Of a DNA stretch of 64,000 bases, positions 51,862-60,106 are shown one piece after another. The stretch lies in NCBI GenBank assembly GCA_045542595.1, contig JAZQLI010000002.1, positions 62,001 through 126,000 on the forward strand, given 5' to 3'. Within the stretch, counting starts at the first letter, position 1; the number at the start of each line of letters is the position of its first letter. This DNA is from Scatosoma sp045542595. GTDB lineage: Bacteria > Bacillota > Clostridia > Christensenellales > Borkfalkiaceae. A program made the translations under genes and the position numbers. The notes under the pieces are model-generated. The model saw only the letters and a list, made by a program, of their open reading frames with translations. It was not told the origin of the DNA and ran no database searches.

Positions 51862-51890
51862 ATTATACCACTTTTTTCACAAGTTGTAAA
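51862..51890 (-). promoter_or_regulatory. Predicted sigma-A promoter of pyrBCFKDE
   Basis: TTTACA (51885-51890), 17-nt spacer, TATAAT (51862-51867); leader of about 130 nt to pyrB. Confidence 0.8.
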
Positions 51891-51977
51891 GGATAAAAAC
51901 GCCCCTTTTAAAAATCTAAAGATTTTTCTTTGTATTTTTTTGGTAACGGCGGCTTTTTATTTATCTTTCATAAATCC

Positions 51978-52673
51978 TTAATACACTTTTACCAAACGGA
52001 AATCTACCTTATCGCAAGAAGCGAGAATATATTCCACGCCGCGTTTTTGTGTTTTCAAAGGAAAATACGCCGCGCCGTGCAAATGCCCGAACACCGCCTT
52101 TTCTACTCCGTTTTCTTCAAATAACTTGGTAAAAAGCGTCTCTTCGTTTTTGAGTGTAAAGGGCGGATAATGAATAAGCGCCACCACTCTATCCCCGTCT
52201 TGTCTATATTTTTCCGCTTCTTTAAACGCCAGCTTAAAGCGTTCCGCTTCGCGAAGATACAGTTTCTGGTCTTGCTCGGTAAAATCGGGACTGCCAGGGC
52301 ACGTCCAACCGCGAGAACCGACGAATACGAAATTATCTATCTTCACGCTATCCGTTTGCAAAAAATAAAAAGTATCGTTGGGCGCAACGGCGCGCAGTTT
52401 GCCTATTCCGTTCCACCAGTAATCGTGATTACCGCGAATGAATATCTTTTTACCGGGCAACAAGGCGAGTTGTTCCAAATCCTTTACCGCGTCGCAAAGC
52501 TTCATTGCCCAGCTGATATCGCCGGGAATGAGCACTACGTCGTCTTGCGTAACTTTATCTAACCAGTCCGCTTTAATTTTTTCAAAATGACCTTCCCAAT
52601 TCCCCCCGAATATATCCATCGGTTTATTGGTGGAAAAGGAAAGATGCAAATCGCCTATCGCATAAATATTCAT
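51978..52673 (-). CDS. Calcineurin-like metallophosphoesterase, leaderless start
   Basis: 231 aa from the ATG at 52673. Phosphoesterase motifs in order: GDLH at 7-10, GDISWA, RGNHDYWW, ALIHYPPF and FGHLHG, giving a two-metal site. The YjjX/YkuE-like cytosolic family; substrate unknown. The ATG is only 6 nt after a TATAAT box and has no ribosome site, so the mRNA probably begins at or next to the start codon. Upstream in-frame codons would lie inside the promoter and carry no family sequence. Confidence 0.88.
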   Translation of the reverse strand: MNIYAIGDLHLSFSTNKPMDIFGGNWEGHFEKIKADWLDKVTQDDVVLIPGDISWAMKLCDAVKDLEQLALLPGKKIFIRGNHDYWWNGIGKLRAVAPNDTFYFLQTDSVKIDNFVFVGSRGWTCPGSPDFTEQDQKLYLREAERFKLAFKEAEKYRQDGDRVVALIHYPPFTLKNEETLFTKLFEENGVEKAVFGHLHGAAYFPLKTQKRGVEYILASCDKVDFRLVKVY

Positions 52674-52679
52674 ATTTCT

Positions 52680-52709
52680 ATTATACCAGCGTTTGGATAG
52701 AAAAGTCAA
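52680..52709 (-). promoter_or_regulatory. Predicted promoter abutting the metallophosphoesterase ATG
   Basis: TTGACT (52704-52709), 18-nt spacer, TATAAT (52680-52685); the start codon begins 6 nt past the -10. Confidence 0.75.
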
Positions 52710-52733
52710 GCTTTCACCGTGCAAGAAAAGTAA

Positions 52734-52758
52734 AAACGGCGACAAAAAGTCGCCGTTT
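52734..52758 (-). terminator. Intrinsic terminator downstream of the 218-aa conserved gene
   Basis: 10-bp stem AAACGGCGAC / GTCGCCGTTT, 5-nt loop, then T-rich minus strand. Confidence 0.8.
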
Positions 52759-52784
52759 CCGTCGTTTTATTTGTTTTGCTTATT

Positions 52785-53441
52785 TTATTTGTTACAATGC
52801 TTGCATTGTCCTTGCGGGTACAAAGGCAATTCGAAAAATCCCGCGCATACTTCTTGCGAATAATCTTGAATGGGCGGAATAGCACAATACCCGTAAGACG
52901 GCACTAACAGTTCCACAGGCATAGATATTTTCAAAATAACCGTTACGCACAAAGACGCCGTAAAGCCTTGCGTTTCGGGGTTATATACGCCGTCGGGCAC
53001 AACTACGCTTGCCACCGCTTGCACGGTAAACGGCATAATGGACGGCGCAGGTACGTACAACAATACGTCTTGGTTTAAGGAAACGATTGCCGTTGCGCTG
53101 CCTTCCACGCCTGCCGCGTCGGTAAAGAGTACTTCCACGGGTACGCTTACGGTAGCTTGCACGCGCGCACAAGGTTTATCCGCTTGCCGCTCTACGGTCA
53201 AATTTGTAACCGTCGCCTGCGACGTAGTGGAGCGCGCACTGACAAAAGTTAAAGGATATGTAACGGTTTCGGGAGTGATATCGGTAAGTATCAACGAATA
53301 GTTTTCCACTTGCGTTTGACGGATACCTGCGTCGAAAATTTTCTCAGCTTGAATACACACCTTTTCCGTGATGCCGTTCAACGGATTGCCCGACACCGCG
53401 CCGGGACATTTATCCGATTGGAAATTGGAATAAAAGGACAT
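52785..53441 (-). CDS. Conserved protein of unknown function (218 aa, possibly SPOCS/DUF3794-like)
   Basis: I do not recognise it with certainty. After an N-terminal Cys-containing segment (KCPGAVSGNP), VCIQAEKIFDAGIRQTQVENYSLI begins a run of beta-rich repeats (ATVTNLTVERQ, ARVQATVSVPVEVLF, VVVPDGVYN) reminiscent of SPOCS/DUF3794 spore-coat or SipL-like domains of clostridia. It ends CAGFFELPLYPQGQCKHCNK. No signal peptide or TM. AGGAGG lies before the ATG. A long self-complementary leader precedes it, and a CATA-N3-TA -10 suggests a sporulation sigma factor, in line with the neighbouring LysM and flippase genes. Confidence 0.55.
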   Translation of the reverse strand: MSFYSNFQSDKCPGAVSGNPLNGITEKVCIQAEKIFDAGIRQTQVENYSLILTDITPETVTYPLTFVSARSTTSQATVTNLTVERQADKPCARVQATVSVPVEVLFTDAAGVEGSATAIVSLNQDVLLYVPAPSIMPFTVQAVASVVVPDGVYNPETQGFTASLCVTVILKISMPVELLVPSYGYCAIPPIQDYSQEVCAGFFELPLYPQGQCKHCNK

Positions 53442-53459
53442 GGTATACCTCCTGTTTTA

Positions 53460-53576
53460 CGAAAATCACCGAAACGCAAAGGTTGACTGCTCGTCGGGGC
53501 GCGGACGCACAACAGCGCTACCCGTCGTCCGCCGCTTTGCCCCATTTACGCGCGATTTCCCTCGCCGCGATTTTCG
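53460..53576 (-). ncRNA. Candidate structured 5' leader RNA
   Basis: The leader can fold end to end: outer stem CGAAAATC / GATTTTCG (53576-53569 with 53467-53460), then GGGGC / GCCCC (53543-53539 with 53500-53496) and inner GCGGACG / CGTCCGC (53532-53526 with 53507-53501). The 3' strand of the outer stem ends 7 nt before the AGGAGG of the 218-aa gene. No known riboswitch family fits convincingly. GC content is higher than in the flanks. Confidence 0.5.
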
Positions 53577-53598
53577 GTCTTTCGCATAATAATTACTT

Positions 53599-53604
53599 AT
53601 TATA
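53599..53604 (-). promoter_or_regulatory. Predicted -10 box for the 218-aa gene
   Basis: TATAAT without a good sigma-A -35. The overlapping CATAGGATA with AC 17 nt upstream resembles a sigma-K/sigma-E type promoter. Confidence 0.4.
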
Positions 53605-53660
53605 TCCTATGCCAAGCCGTGAAAAATCGTTCCATTCGCGATAAAAAACATAGTATACTA

Positions 53661-53942
53661 TTATAAAATTACGCGCATACCCGGATACAGCAACGTCGTC
53701 CCGTTTCGTTCTTCAAACCGACTATCATTGCCGCAAAGCAACGCTTTCGTTTGCCCGTCGACTGCCGTATACGCGTTACCGCGCGCTTTAGGAATACGCA
53801 ACAGTTGTCCTTCAAAGGGTTCTTGCGTCAATCCGTTTTCTTTTACGAGCAAACGTTCCGCCACGCAAAACGCCGTGGCAATGGCGCGCACCGTTTGCCC
53901 TTTTTTTACTTTGTAATAGGTAGGGATTTCTATCGTCAACAT
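53661..53942 (-). CDS. Small LysM-domain protein
   Basis: 93 aa. Residues about 8-50 are one LysM domain (YYKVKKGQTVRAIATAF, then LVKENGL and GQLLRIP), which binds peptidoglycan or chitin-like glycans. The rest is short and unassigned; no signal peptide, which is typical of spore-coat or cortex LysM proteins made in the mother cell. No ribosome site is visible; the ATG follows a TATAGT box by 8 nt, so the mRNA may be leaderless. Divergent from the flippase gene. Confidence 0.75.
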   Translation of the reverse strand: MLTIEIPTYYKVKKGQTVRAIATAFCVAERLLVKENGLTQEPFEGQLLRIPKARGNAYTAVDGQTKALLCGNDSRFEERNGTTLLYPGMRVIL

Positions 53943-54031
53943 AACAACATACTATATGCTTGAAACGCAAAAAAAATGAACGCGCCCGTAAATACACCTA
54001 TGCAAACGTTCTATTTTCAAACCATAGCCCG

Positions 54032-54037
54032 TACAAT
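54032..54037 (+). promoter_or_regulatory. Predicted -10 box abutting the flippase ATG
   Basis: TACAAT followed by exactly 6 nt (AGAAAT) and the ATG at 54044, the same spacing as at 52680. CGTACAAT also resembles the sigma-E -10 (CATACAAT). No convincing -35. Confidence 0.45.
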
Positions 54038-54043
54038 AGAAAT

Positions 54044-55606
54044 ATGAAAAACAAGCCTTCTTCTCATACAAAACACCAAGCCGTACACAGCTCGGTAACC
54101 GCCACCGCTTCCATAGTAACCGCCCTTTCCATTGCCGAACGCGGACTGGGTTTTTTATACCGAATTGTACTATCCCGTCTACTCGGTGCGGAAGGACTGG
54201 GATTATATCAGGTATCGCTTTCGCTGTTTTCGGTTTTTCTTACCATCGGCACGGGCGGTATTCCCCTTTGCGTTTCCAGACTCATTTCCAAAAGCAAAGC
54301 GGAAAACAATTCCTTAGGCGAACGGTACGTCGTATCGTCGGGTTTGGCGCTTTGTATGGTACTCACCCTGCCCGTTTGCATATTTTTAGGACTATTTGCC
54401 CAACACTTCACGTTTTTATTTTCGGACGAACGCTCGGTAATTCTTTTTAAAATATTACTCACGGGTTTGGCGTTTTCCGCACTGTACGCCGTTTTCCGCG
54501 GTTATTTTTGGGGGAATAACCGATTTTTATTGCCGTCGCTGCTAGAAATTGCCGAAGAAACGGTAATGGTAATTGCAGGCGTATTGCTGTTACAAAATAT
54601 AGAAAGCAGTATGGACGGGGCAACCAAAGCCACTTATGCGGTTATCCTTTCCTATGCGTTTTCCTTTACCGCCTCGACGCTTTGTTTCTTCTTTAGCGGT
54701 GGAAAACTCTCCACGCCCAAACGTATGCTAAAACCCCTTTTACGCTCGGCTATGCCCATTACGGCGGTACGAACGAGCAGTTCGCTTATCAATTCCGCTA
54801 TTGCCGTATTACTCCCTGCTATGCTGATACAAGCAGGCTTCACGCAAACGGAAGCCATTAAGGCGTTCGGCGTGGTTTCGGGTATGGCAATGCCTGTACT
54901 GTTTATTCCTGCTACCATTATCGGCTCGCTCGCGTTAGTGCTCGTGCCCCGCCTTTCCGAAGATTATTACCGCAAAGACACCGCGCATTTATACGAAAAT
55001 ATTCGACGCGGACTGCGCGTTTCCTTTTTGGTTGCGTGTGCGTTGATGCCCTTTTTTGCCGTACTCGGCGACGAAGTGGGGCTGATTGCCTTTGCCAGCG
55101 TGGAAGCAGGAGAATTTATCCGCGCAGGCGCGCCCCTTCTTCTTCCCCTTTCGTTGACTATGATTTCCACGAGCATACTCAATTCTATGGGTTTTGAAAA
55201 GCAAACGTTTCTATTCTATTTTCTTTCGGCGGCGGCACTACTACTTTGTATTTTGCTTTTACCTACCGTTTGCGGCGTGTACGCGTATCTTTGGGGAATG
55301 GCGGCAAGCTATACGCTGAACGCCGTTTGCAATTTCCTGTTTCTCGCTAAGCGTTGTAAGGGATTATTTCGTTTAAAATCCTTATTTTTCTTCCGTCAAG
55401 AATACCGCGCCCTGATTGCGGCGGCGTGTGTTTTTATAGTAGGTAGCGCACTTTCTCCGCTATTGAAAACATACTTAGGAGAAACGTTTGCTTTCATTTG
55501 TATCTGCAGCGTTATGGTTTTGGCATTATGCGCGCTGTACACCGCGCTGCAACTTATTCCCTTGCGCACACTTTTGAAAAAACGTAAAAAAAATTTGGCT
55601 TTTTAA
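54044..55606 (+). CDS. MurJ/SpoVB-like lipid flippase (MOP superfamily)
   Basis: 520 aa from the ATG at 54044. About 14 membrane segments; the chain begins with a short cytosolic part, then SIVTALSIAERGLGFLYRIVLSRLLGAE, the polysaccharide-synthase/SpoVB signature. Members flip lipid II or other polyprenyl-linked precursors; SpoVB acts in spore cortex formation. A long frame upstream (from 53960) crosses the divergent LysM promoter and is not used. There is no ribosome site, so translation is probably leaderless. Confidence 0.85.
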   Translation: MKNKPSSHTKHQAVHSSVTATASIVTALSIAERGLGFLYRIVLSRLLGAEGLGLYQVSLSLFSVFLTIGTGGIPLCVSRLISKSKAENNSLGERYVVSSGLALCMVLTLPVCIFLGLFAQHFTFLFSDERSVILFKILLTGLAFSALYAVFRGYFWGNNRFLLPSLLEIAEETVMVIAGVLLLQNIESSMDGATKATYAVILSYAFSFTASTLCFFFSGGKLSTPKRMLKPLLRSAMPITAVRTSSSLINSAIAVLLPAMLIQAGFTQTEAIKAFGVVSGMAMPVLFIPATIIGSLALVLVPRLSEDYYRKDTAHLYENIRRGLRVSFLVACALMPFFAVLGDEVGLIAFASVEAGEFIRAGAPLLLPLSLTMISTSILNSMGFEKQTFLFYFLSAAALLLCILLLPTVCGVYAYLWGMAASYTLNAVCNFLFLAKRCKGLFRLKSLFFFRQEYRALIAAACVFIVGSALSPLLKTYLGETFAFICICSVMVLALCALYTALQLIPLRTLLKKRKKNLAF

Positions 55607-55628
55607 GGAAGTTTTACCCGTCCTTTTC

Positions 55629-55657
55629 TTGACATTACTGCCTTTAATGTGTAAAAT
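55629..55657 (+). promoter_or_regulatory. Predicted sigma-A promoter of pgi
   Basis: TTGACA (55629-55634), 17-nt spacer, TAAAAT (55652-55657). Confidence 0.8.
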
Positions 55658-55690
55658 AATATAGTAAACGATTTTTACAAGGAGATTTTT

Positions 55691-57124
55691 ATGGGATACA
55701 AGACTAGAGAATGGCGCAATTCTATGCGCGTAACACTCGACTATAACAATATGATGGATACGTTTTTGGGCGAACAGGGTTTTAGCAATAAAGACCTTGC
55801 CAAATATTCGTCCAAGGCGGCAGAAGCGTTCCGCTACGTGAAAGAAAACCGTGGCAAAGACGAACTGTATATGGGTTGGACGGAACTTCCTTACAACCAA
55901 AACGAAATCGTTAGCGATATCCTTGCAACGGCAAAAGAAGTGAGAAGAAAGTTCCAATACTTCGTAGTGCTTGGTATCGGCGGTAGCGCACTCGGCCCTA
56001 TTATGGCGTTCAACGCGCTTTGCCACTTGCATTATAACGATTTACCCAAAGCCAAGAGAAAAGGACCTAAATTCTACGTGGAAGATAACGTTGACCCCGT
56101 TAGAATGCGCGATTTGTTAGACGTAATCGAGCCTGAAAAGACTTGTTTTAACGTCGTTTCCAAATCGGGCGCGACGAGCGAAACGATGACGCAATATCTT
56201 ATCATTTTAGACCTTTTGAAGAAAGCAGGCGTCAACGTAAAGGAAAACGTCATCTTCACCACCGACGAAAAGAAAGGGAATTTGAAAAAGATTTCCGACG
56301 AAATGGGCGGCATTAAAAGCTATATTCTCCCCGACGGCGTAGGCGGTAGATTTTCACAACTTTGCCCCGTGGGTTTGTTGCCCGCGGCGGTACTCGGTAT
56401 CGACGTAAAAGGCTTGCTTGCCGGTGCGGCGTATATGGATTACGTTTGCCGTCAACCTTCTATGCGTAAAAACCCTGCCCTTATGTGTGCAGTGCTTCAA
56501 ATTGCCGCTATGGACCAAGGCAAAAATATCGGCGTTATGATGCCCTATTCTGATAACTTGAAATATATTGCAGACTGGTATTGCCAGCTTTGGGCAGAAT
56601 CGCTCGGTAAAAACGTAACTTTGGACGGCAAGCCCTGCAACGTAGGTCAAACCCCTGTGAAATCGCTCGGCGTTACCGACCAACATTCGCAAGTGCAACT
56701 CTACACCGAAGGTCCTTACGATAAAGTAGTTACCTTTATCTCCCTTAAAAAATACGCTTGCGAAATGCCTATTCCCCACGGTTGCGAAAGCATTCCCGAC
56801 GTGGCGTTCCTTGGCGGACATACGATGGAAGAACTTATTCAAGCGGAAAACGCGGCTACCGCGTACGCACTGACCAAAGCAGGCAGAATGAACTACACCC
56901 TTTGGCTGCCCGAACTCAACGCGTTCACTTTGGGGCAATTACTGTTCTTGTTCGAATTGCAAACGGCGTACGCAGGCGCAATGCTGAACATCAACACGTT
57001 CAATCAACCGGGCGTAGAAGAAGGCAAAAAGGCTACGTTTGCCCTGCTCGGCAAAAACGGATATGCGGAAAAGAAAAAGGAGCTTGATTCGCTCCCTGCT
57101 AAAAATCCCGATTGCATTATCTAA
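55691..57124 (+). CDS. pgi: Glucose-6-phosphate isomerase
   Basis: 477 aa, bacterial Pgi of the shorter (about 450-480 aa) type. Conserved blocks FVVLGIGGSALGPIM, NVVSKSGATSETMTQ (phosphate site), and late KYACEMPIPHGCESIPDV with the catalytic His. It interconverts glucose-6-P and fructose-6-P in glycolysis. AAGGAG lies 7-8 nt before the ATG. Single gene, terminator behind it. Confidence 0.95.
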   Translation: MGYKTREWRNSMRVTLDYNNMMDTFLGEQGFSNKDLAKYSSKAAEAFRYVKENRGKDELYMGWTELPYNQNEIVSDILATAKEVRRKFQYFVVLGIGGSALGPIMAFNALCHLHYNDLPKAKRKGPKFYVEDNVDPVRMRDLLDVIEPEKTCFNVVSKSGATSETMTQYLIILDLLKKAGVNVKENVIFTTDEKKGNLKKISDEMGGIKSYILPDGVGGRFSQLCPVGLLPAAVLGIDVKGLLAGAAYMDYVCRQPSMRKNPALMCAVLQIAAMDQGKNIGVMMPYSDNLKYIADWYCQLWAESLGKNVTLDGKPCNVGQTPVKSLGVTDQHSQVQLYTEGPYDKVVTFISLKKYACEMPIPHGCESIPDVAFLGGHTMEELIQAENAATAYALTKAGRMNYTLWLPELNAFTLGQLLFLFELQTAYAGAMLNINTFNQPGVEEGKKATFALLGKNGYAEKKKELDSLPAKNPDCII

Positions 57125-57140
57125 ATAAAACAAGAAATGG

Positions 57141-57170
57141 AAAGGCGGCGGAAATACTCCGTCGCTTTTT
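57141..57170 (+). terminator. Intrinsic terminator of pgi
   Basis: Stem GCGGCGGA / TCCGTCGC (one G-U) extended by A-T pairs, 5-nt loop, then five T. Confidence 0.7.
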
Positions 57171-57275
57171 ATGTATAAATTTCCTCGCGGCTGGCTATAC
57201 TCTATCCGTAACGGAAACCGAATACTTTACATATACTGTGGTAAGGAGTTTGTTCGGTTTCCAAAAGAGGTAGTT

Positions 57276-57629
57276 ATGATGAACGTAAAACGCGGTGAAC
57301 TGTATTATGCGGATTTATCCCCCGTAGTGGGTAGTGAACAGGGGGGAATTCGACCTGTACTTGTCGTGCAAAACGACGTAGGCAATAAATATTCCCCTAC
57401 CGTGATTGCCGCCGCCGTTACCAGTAAAATAAACAAAGCCAAGCTCCCTACGCATATTGAAATTCCGCCCGCTTTCGGATTAGCTAAAGAGAGCGTTATT
57501 TTATTAGAGCAAATACGGACTTTGGATAAACGGCGGTTAAAGGAGCGCATAGGCGAGTTGCCGCCTGCCACTATGAACCGAGTCAACCGTGCCATACTTA
57601 TCAGCTTAGGATTTCCGGTAAACAATTAA
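57276..57629 (+). CDS. MazF/PemK-like endoribonuclease toxin
   Basis: 117 aa from the ATG at 57276 (AGAGG upstream; a second ATG follows). MazF fold: VKRGELYYADLSPVVGSEQGG, RPVLVVQND, and late EQIRTLDKRRL, close to Bacillus EndoA. Such toxins cut mRNA at short motifs. The region between pgi and this start encodes no MazE-like antitoxin, so it is unpaired in cis. It could be addicted to an antitoxin elsewhere, or act as a housekeeping RNase. Confidence 0.9.
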   Translation: MMNVKRGELYYADLSPVVGSEQGGIRPVLVVQNDVGNKYSPTVIAAAVTSKINKAKLPTHIEIPPAFGLAKESVILLEQIRTLDKRRLKERIGELPPATMNRVNRAILISLGFPVNN

Positions 57630-57649
57630 ATAATGCTATGTCAAAAAAC

Positions 57650-57691
57650 GCGTGTTTGTCCGTAAAAAGGACAAATTGCGCGCTTTTTTTT
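57650..57691 (+). terminator. Terminator between the mazF-like gene and spoIIE
   Basis: Stem GCG-N2-TTTGTCC / GGACAAA-N2-GCGC with 7-nt loop, then eight T. A TATAAT at 57696-57701 directly after it may belong to spoIIE. Confidence 0.7.
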
Positions 57692-57732
57692 CTTGTATAA
57701 TGATAGCCGTATTTTAAACGACGGAGGTTGTT

Positions 57733-60042
57733 ATGATTGCGCGAAAGCAAATACGTGCTTCTCAAATTTTCACCTACATACTTTTCGGTATAACGGCGGT
57801 ATGCCTTACGTATATCGGAGATAACGGCGAACCGTTCTCGCTCGCCCTTATATACGCTATGAACGCAGCAGGGCTATCCCCTGCCCTTTCGAGTATTTTA
57901 TATATTCTACCCGTTTTTGTCGATTTTTCTTTGCAAAAACTCATTCTTTACGCCGTGCAAGCTATATTATTGTGTACTGCGTTCTTCGCCCAACGAAAAT
58001 GGCAAGCACCGCGATTGCAAAAGGCAAATTTTTTACCCCTACTTGCCCTTTCGTTATCCTTGGGCTTATACGTGGGATTTGCCGATTTCTCGCCCTATAC
58101 CCTACCCTTCGCCTTTCCCTTTCTTGCCGACGCGTTAACGCAAAAAGTGATTATCGTCGCCGCCATTTTTCTTCTATCGGCAATTTTTGCAGTAGCGTTA
58201 AAATGTATTTTACATAAATTTCTAAAATGCCGTTTACGCACCGAAGAAGGGGTGTTTTGCGTACTTTTCTTCCTTTTTACAGGCATAGGCGTTTGCCGAT
58301 TTTTAGGTTTCAACGCATACATGGGTATATCGTTTTTTATTTTACTTGTCTTTGCTTACGCCACGAAAGACGCGTCGGCACTCGTTTGTGCATTCGTGCT
58401 TGCATTGCCGCCGTTTGCCGTATTCGGCACGTCGGTAGAACGGTTTTTCTTTTACGGTATTGCCGTCGTTTTATTTTTAAAAGCAGGCAGGTTGGCAGGC
58501 GCGTGCGCTTTGCTTGTCGTTTTCTTCCTTTTTGCCTTTATCGACGGCTTATACGCTATGCAAACTACCGCTTTAGTACAAGGCATACTCTCCGCGCTGC
58601 TCCCCACTTTGTTTTTCGTACTTTTGCCCACGCCACTTGTCCGTGAGTTAGAAAACCGTGTACTGTTCTACCGCGAAAAGCATCTTTCGCGCGTTGCCAT
58701 CAATCGTAACCGCGCCGCTATCGGGCAACAGTTATACGAAATTTCCGCTATGTTTCGCGAGATACAAAGTACCTTTTCCGCACTTGGAGAAACGGGCGCG
58801 GAAACGGGTGCGAAGCAGTTTATACAAAGTTCTATTATAGAAGACGTATGTAAACAGTGCACGCGCTTTACCGCGTGTAAACGCAAAAACGTCTTTCAGG
58901 AATTGGGTAAGCTAATAGACGTTGGATGTCTAAAAGGAAAAAGTAGCTTAATCGACCTGCCTATGCGGCTATCGGAAGCGTGTATCAATCAAAGCGGATT
59001 GTTATATGCCGTCAACAGACAAATCGGCGATTATAAAAAATATATGACGGAAGCGGAAAACGCCGCTAACGGACGGCAATTACTTGCAGGTCAAGCACAG
59101 GGCGTTAGCGAAATTTTAAAAAATTTAGCATTAGAACAAAGCGAGCCTTTGAAAATGTATACCGAAAAGGAGCATATGCTGAGTGCAGCGCTTATGAGTG
59201 CCGGTATCGTTTGCAGCGAAGTGCTCATCTACGGCGACGAAGACAACGTAACGCTCTCCTTAATTACGTTCGGCTTAGCGGACGTAAAAAAGATTGCCGC
59301 CATTGCTTCGCATTTGTTCGGCGCGCCTATGATGATTTCTCAGCGACTTTCCCTATCACAAGACAAATATTGTTGTATCCTTCGCAAAAAGCCGACGTTC
59401 GATGCGGCGTTTGGCGTTTCTACACTCAAAAAATCGGGAGAAGCTGCTAGCGGAGATACCCATTCCGTTATCAAGTTAGACGAACGGAAGTTTATGGTAG
59501 CGTTATCGGACGGTATGGGCAGCGGCGAATACGCACGTAGGATATCCGAGAGCACCCTATCGCTATTAGAAAGCTTTTACCGTGCGAAAATGCCTTCCGA
59601 TTGCGTACTTTCCACCGTCAATAAATTACTTACGTTTAGCCGTGAAGAAACGTTTGCCTGTGTGGATATCGCCATTGTAGACTTAGACGACGGACGGGCG
59701 GATATCGTAAAAATAGGCTCGCCAAGCGGATTTATTCTTTCGGGAAATACCGTTAAAATTTTAGAAAGCGGCTCGTTACCGCTAGGGATATTAGACAGTC
59801 TACGTCCCGATTCCGCTTCTTACGAGTTATTGGAAAACGACGTACTGTTATTTTTGAGCGACGGTATTACAGGCGCATTTCCGTCGGCGGCGGATTTATA
59901 CGATTCGTTAAAAACCATGCCGACGGGCAACCCGCAACAATTGACGGACTGTTTATTAAAGCGCGCGCTGCAAAATTACGGCGGCGTAGCCAAAGACGAT
60001 ATGACGGCGGTAGCGGTGCGTTTGTTCCGTTCCGTTGCCTGA
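57733..60042 (+). CDS. spoIIE: Stage II sporulation protein E (PP2C phosphatase)
   Basis: 769 aa. N-terminal ten-segment membrane region (about 1-310), a central regulatory part with Cys-rich VCKQCTRFTACKRKN, and a C-terminal PP2C/SpoIIE phosphatase domain (ALSDGMGSGEYARRISE, LLFLSDGIT, KDDMTAVAVRL). It dephosphorylates SpoIIAA to activate sigma-F in the forespore and acts at the asymmetric septum. GACGGAGG precedes the ATG. It shows that the organism encodes at least part of the sporulation programme; other stage II genes are not in the window. Confidence 0.93.
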   Translation: MIARKQIRASQIFTYILFGITAVCLTYIGDNGEPFSLALIYAMNAAGLSPALSSILYILPVFVDFSLQKLILYAVQAILLCTAFFAQRKWQAPRLQKANFLPLLALSLSLGLYVGFADFSPYTLPFAFPFLADALTQKVIIVAAIFLLSAIFAVALKCILHKFLKCRLRTEEGVFCVLFFLFTGIGVCRFLGFNAYMGISFFILLVFAYATKDASALVCAFVLALPPFAVFGTSVERFFFYGIAVVLFLKAGRLAGACALLVVFFLFAFIDGLYAMQTTALVQGILSALLPTLFFVLLPTPLVRELENRVLFYREKHLSRVAINRNRAAIGQQLYEISAMFREIQSTFSALGETGAETGAKQFIQSSIIEDVCKQCTRFTACKRKNVFQELGKLIDVGCLKGKSSLIDLPMRLSEACINQSGLLYAVNRQIGDYKKYMTEAENAANGRQLLAGQAQGVSEILKNLALEQSEPLKMYTEKEHMLSAALMSAGIVCSEVLIYGDEDNVTLSLITFGLADVKKIAAIASHLFGAPMMISQRLSLSQDKYCCILRKKPTFDAAFGVSTLKKSGEAASGDTHSVIKLDERKFMVALSDGMGSGEYARRISESTLSLLESFYRAKMPSDCVLSTVNKLLTFSREETFACVDIAIVDLDDGRADIVKIGSPSGFILSGNTVKILESGSLPLGILDSLRPDSASYELLENDVLLFLSDGITGAFPSAADLYDSLKTMPTGNPQQLTDCLLKRALQNYGGVAKDDMTAVAVRLFRSVA

Positions 60043-60050
60043 AACAAAGA

Positions 60051-60082
60051 AACCCCGTTTTCGGAGCACCGAAAACGGGGTT
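60051..60082. terminator. Bidirectional terminator between spoIIE and the msmX-like gene
   Basis: 14-bp stem AACCCCGTTTTCGG / CCGAAAACGGGGTT, loop AGCA; T-rich on both sides of the convergent pair. Confidence 0.85.
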
Positions 60083-60106
60083 TTATGAGAAAACTATGAA
60101 ACAATA

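Noticed and set aside
53460..53576. Cyclic-di-GMP (GEMM-I) riboswitch
   Set aside because: A GCAAAGC stretch is present, but the other conserved GEMM blocks and the tetraloop/receptor pair are not found, and the stems pair differently.
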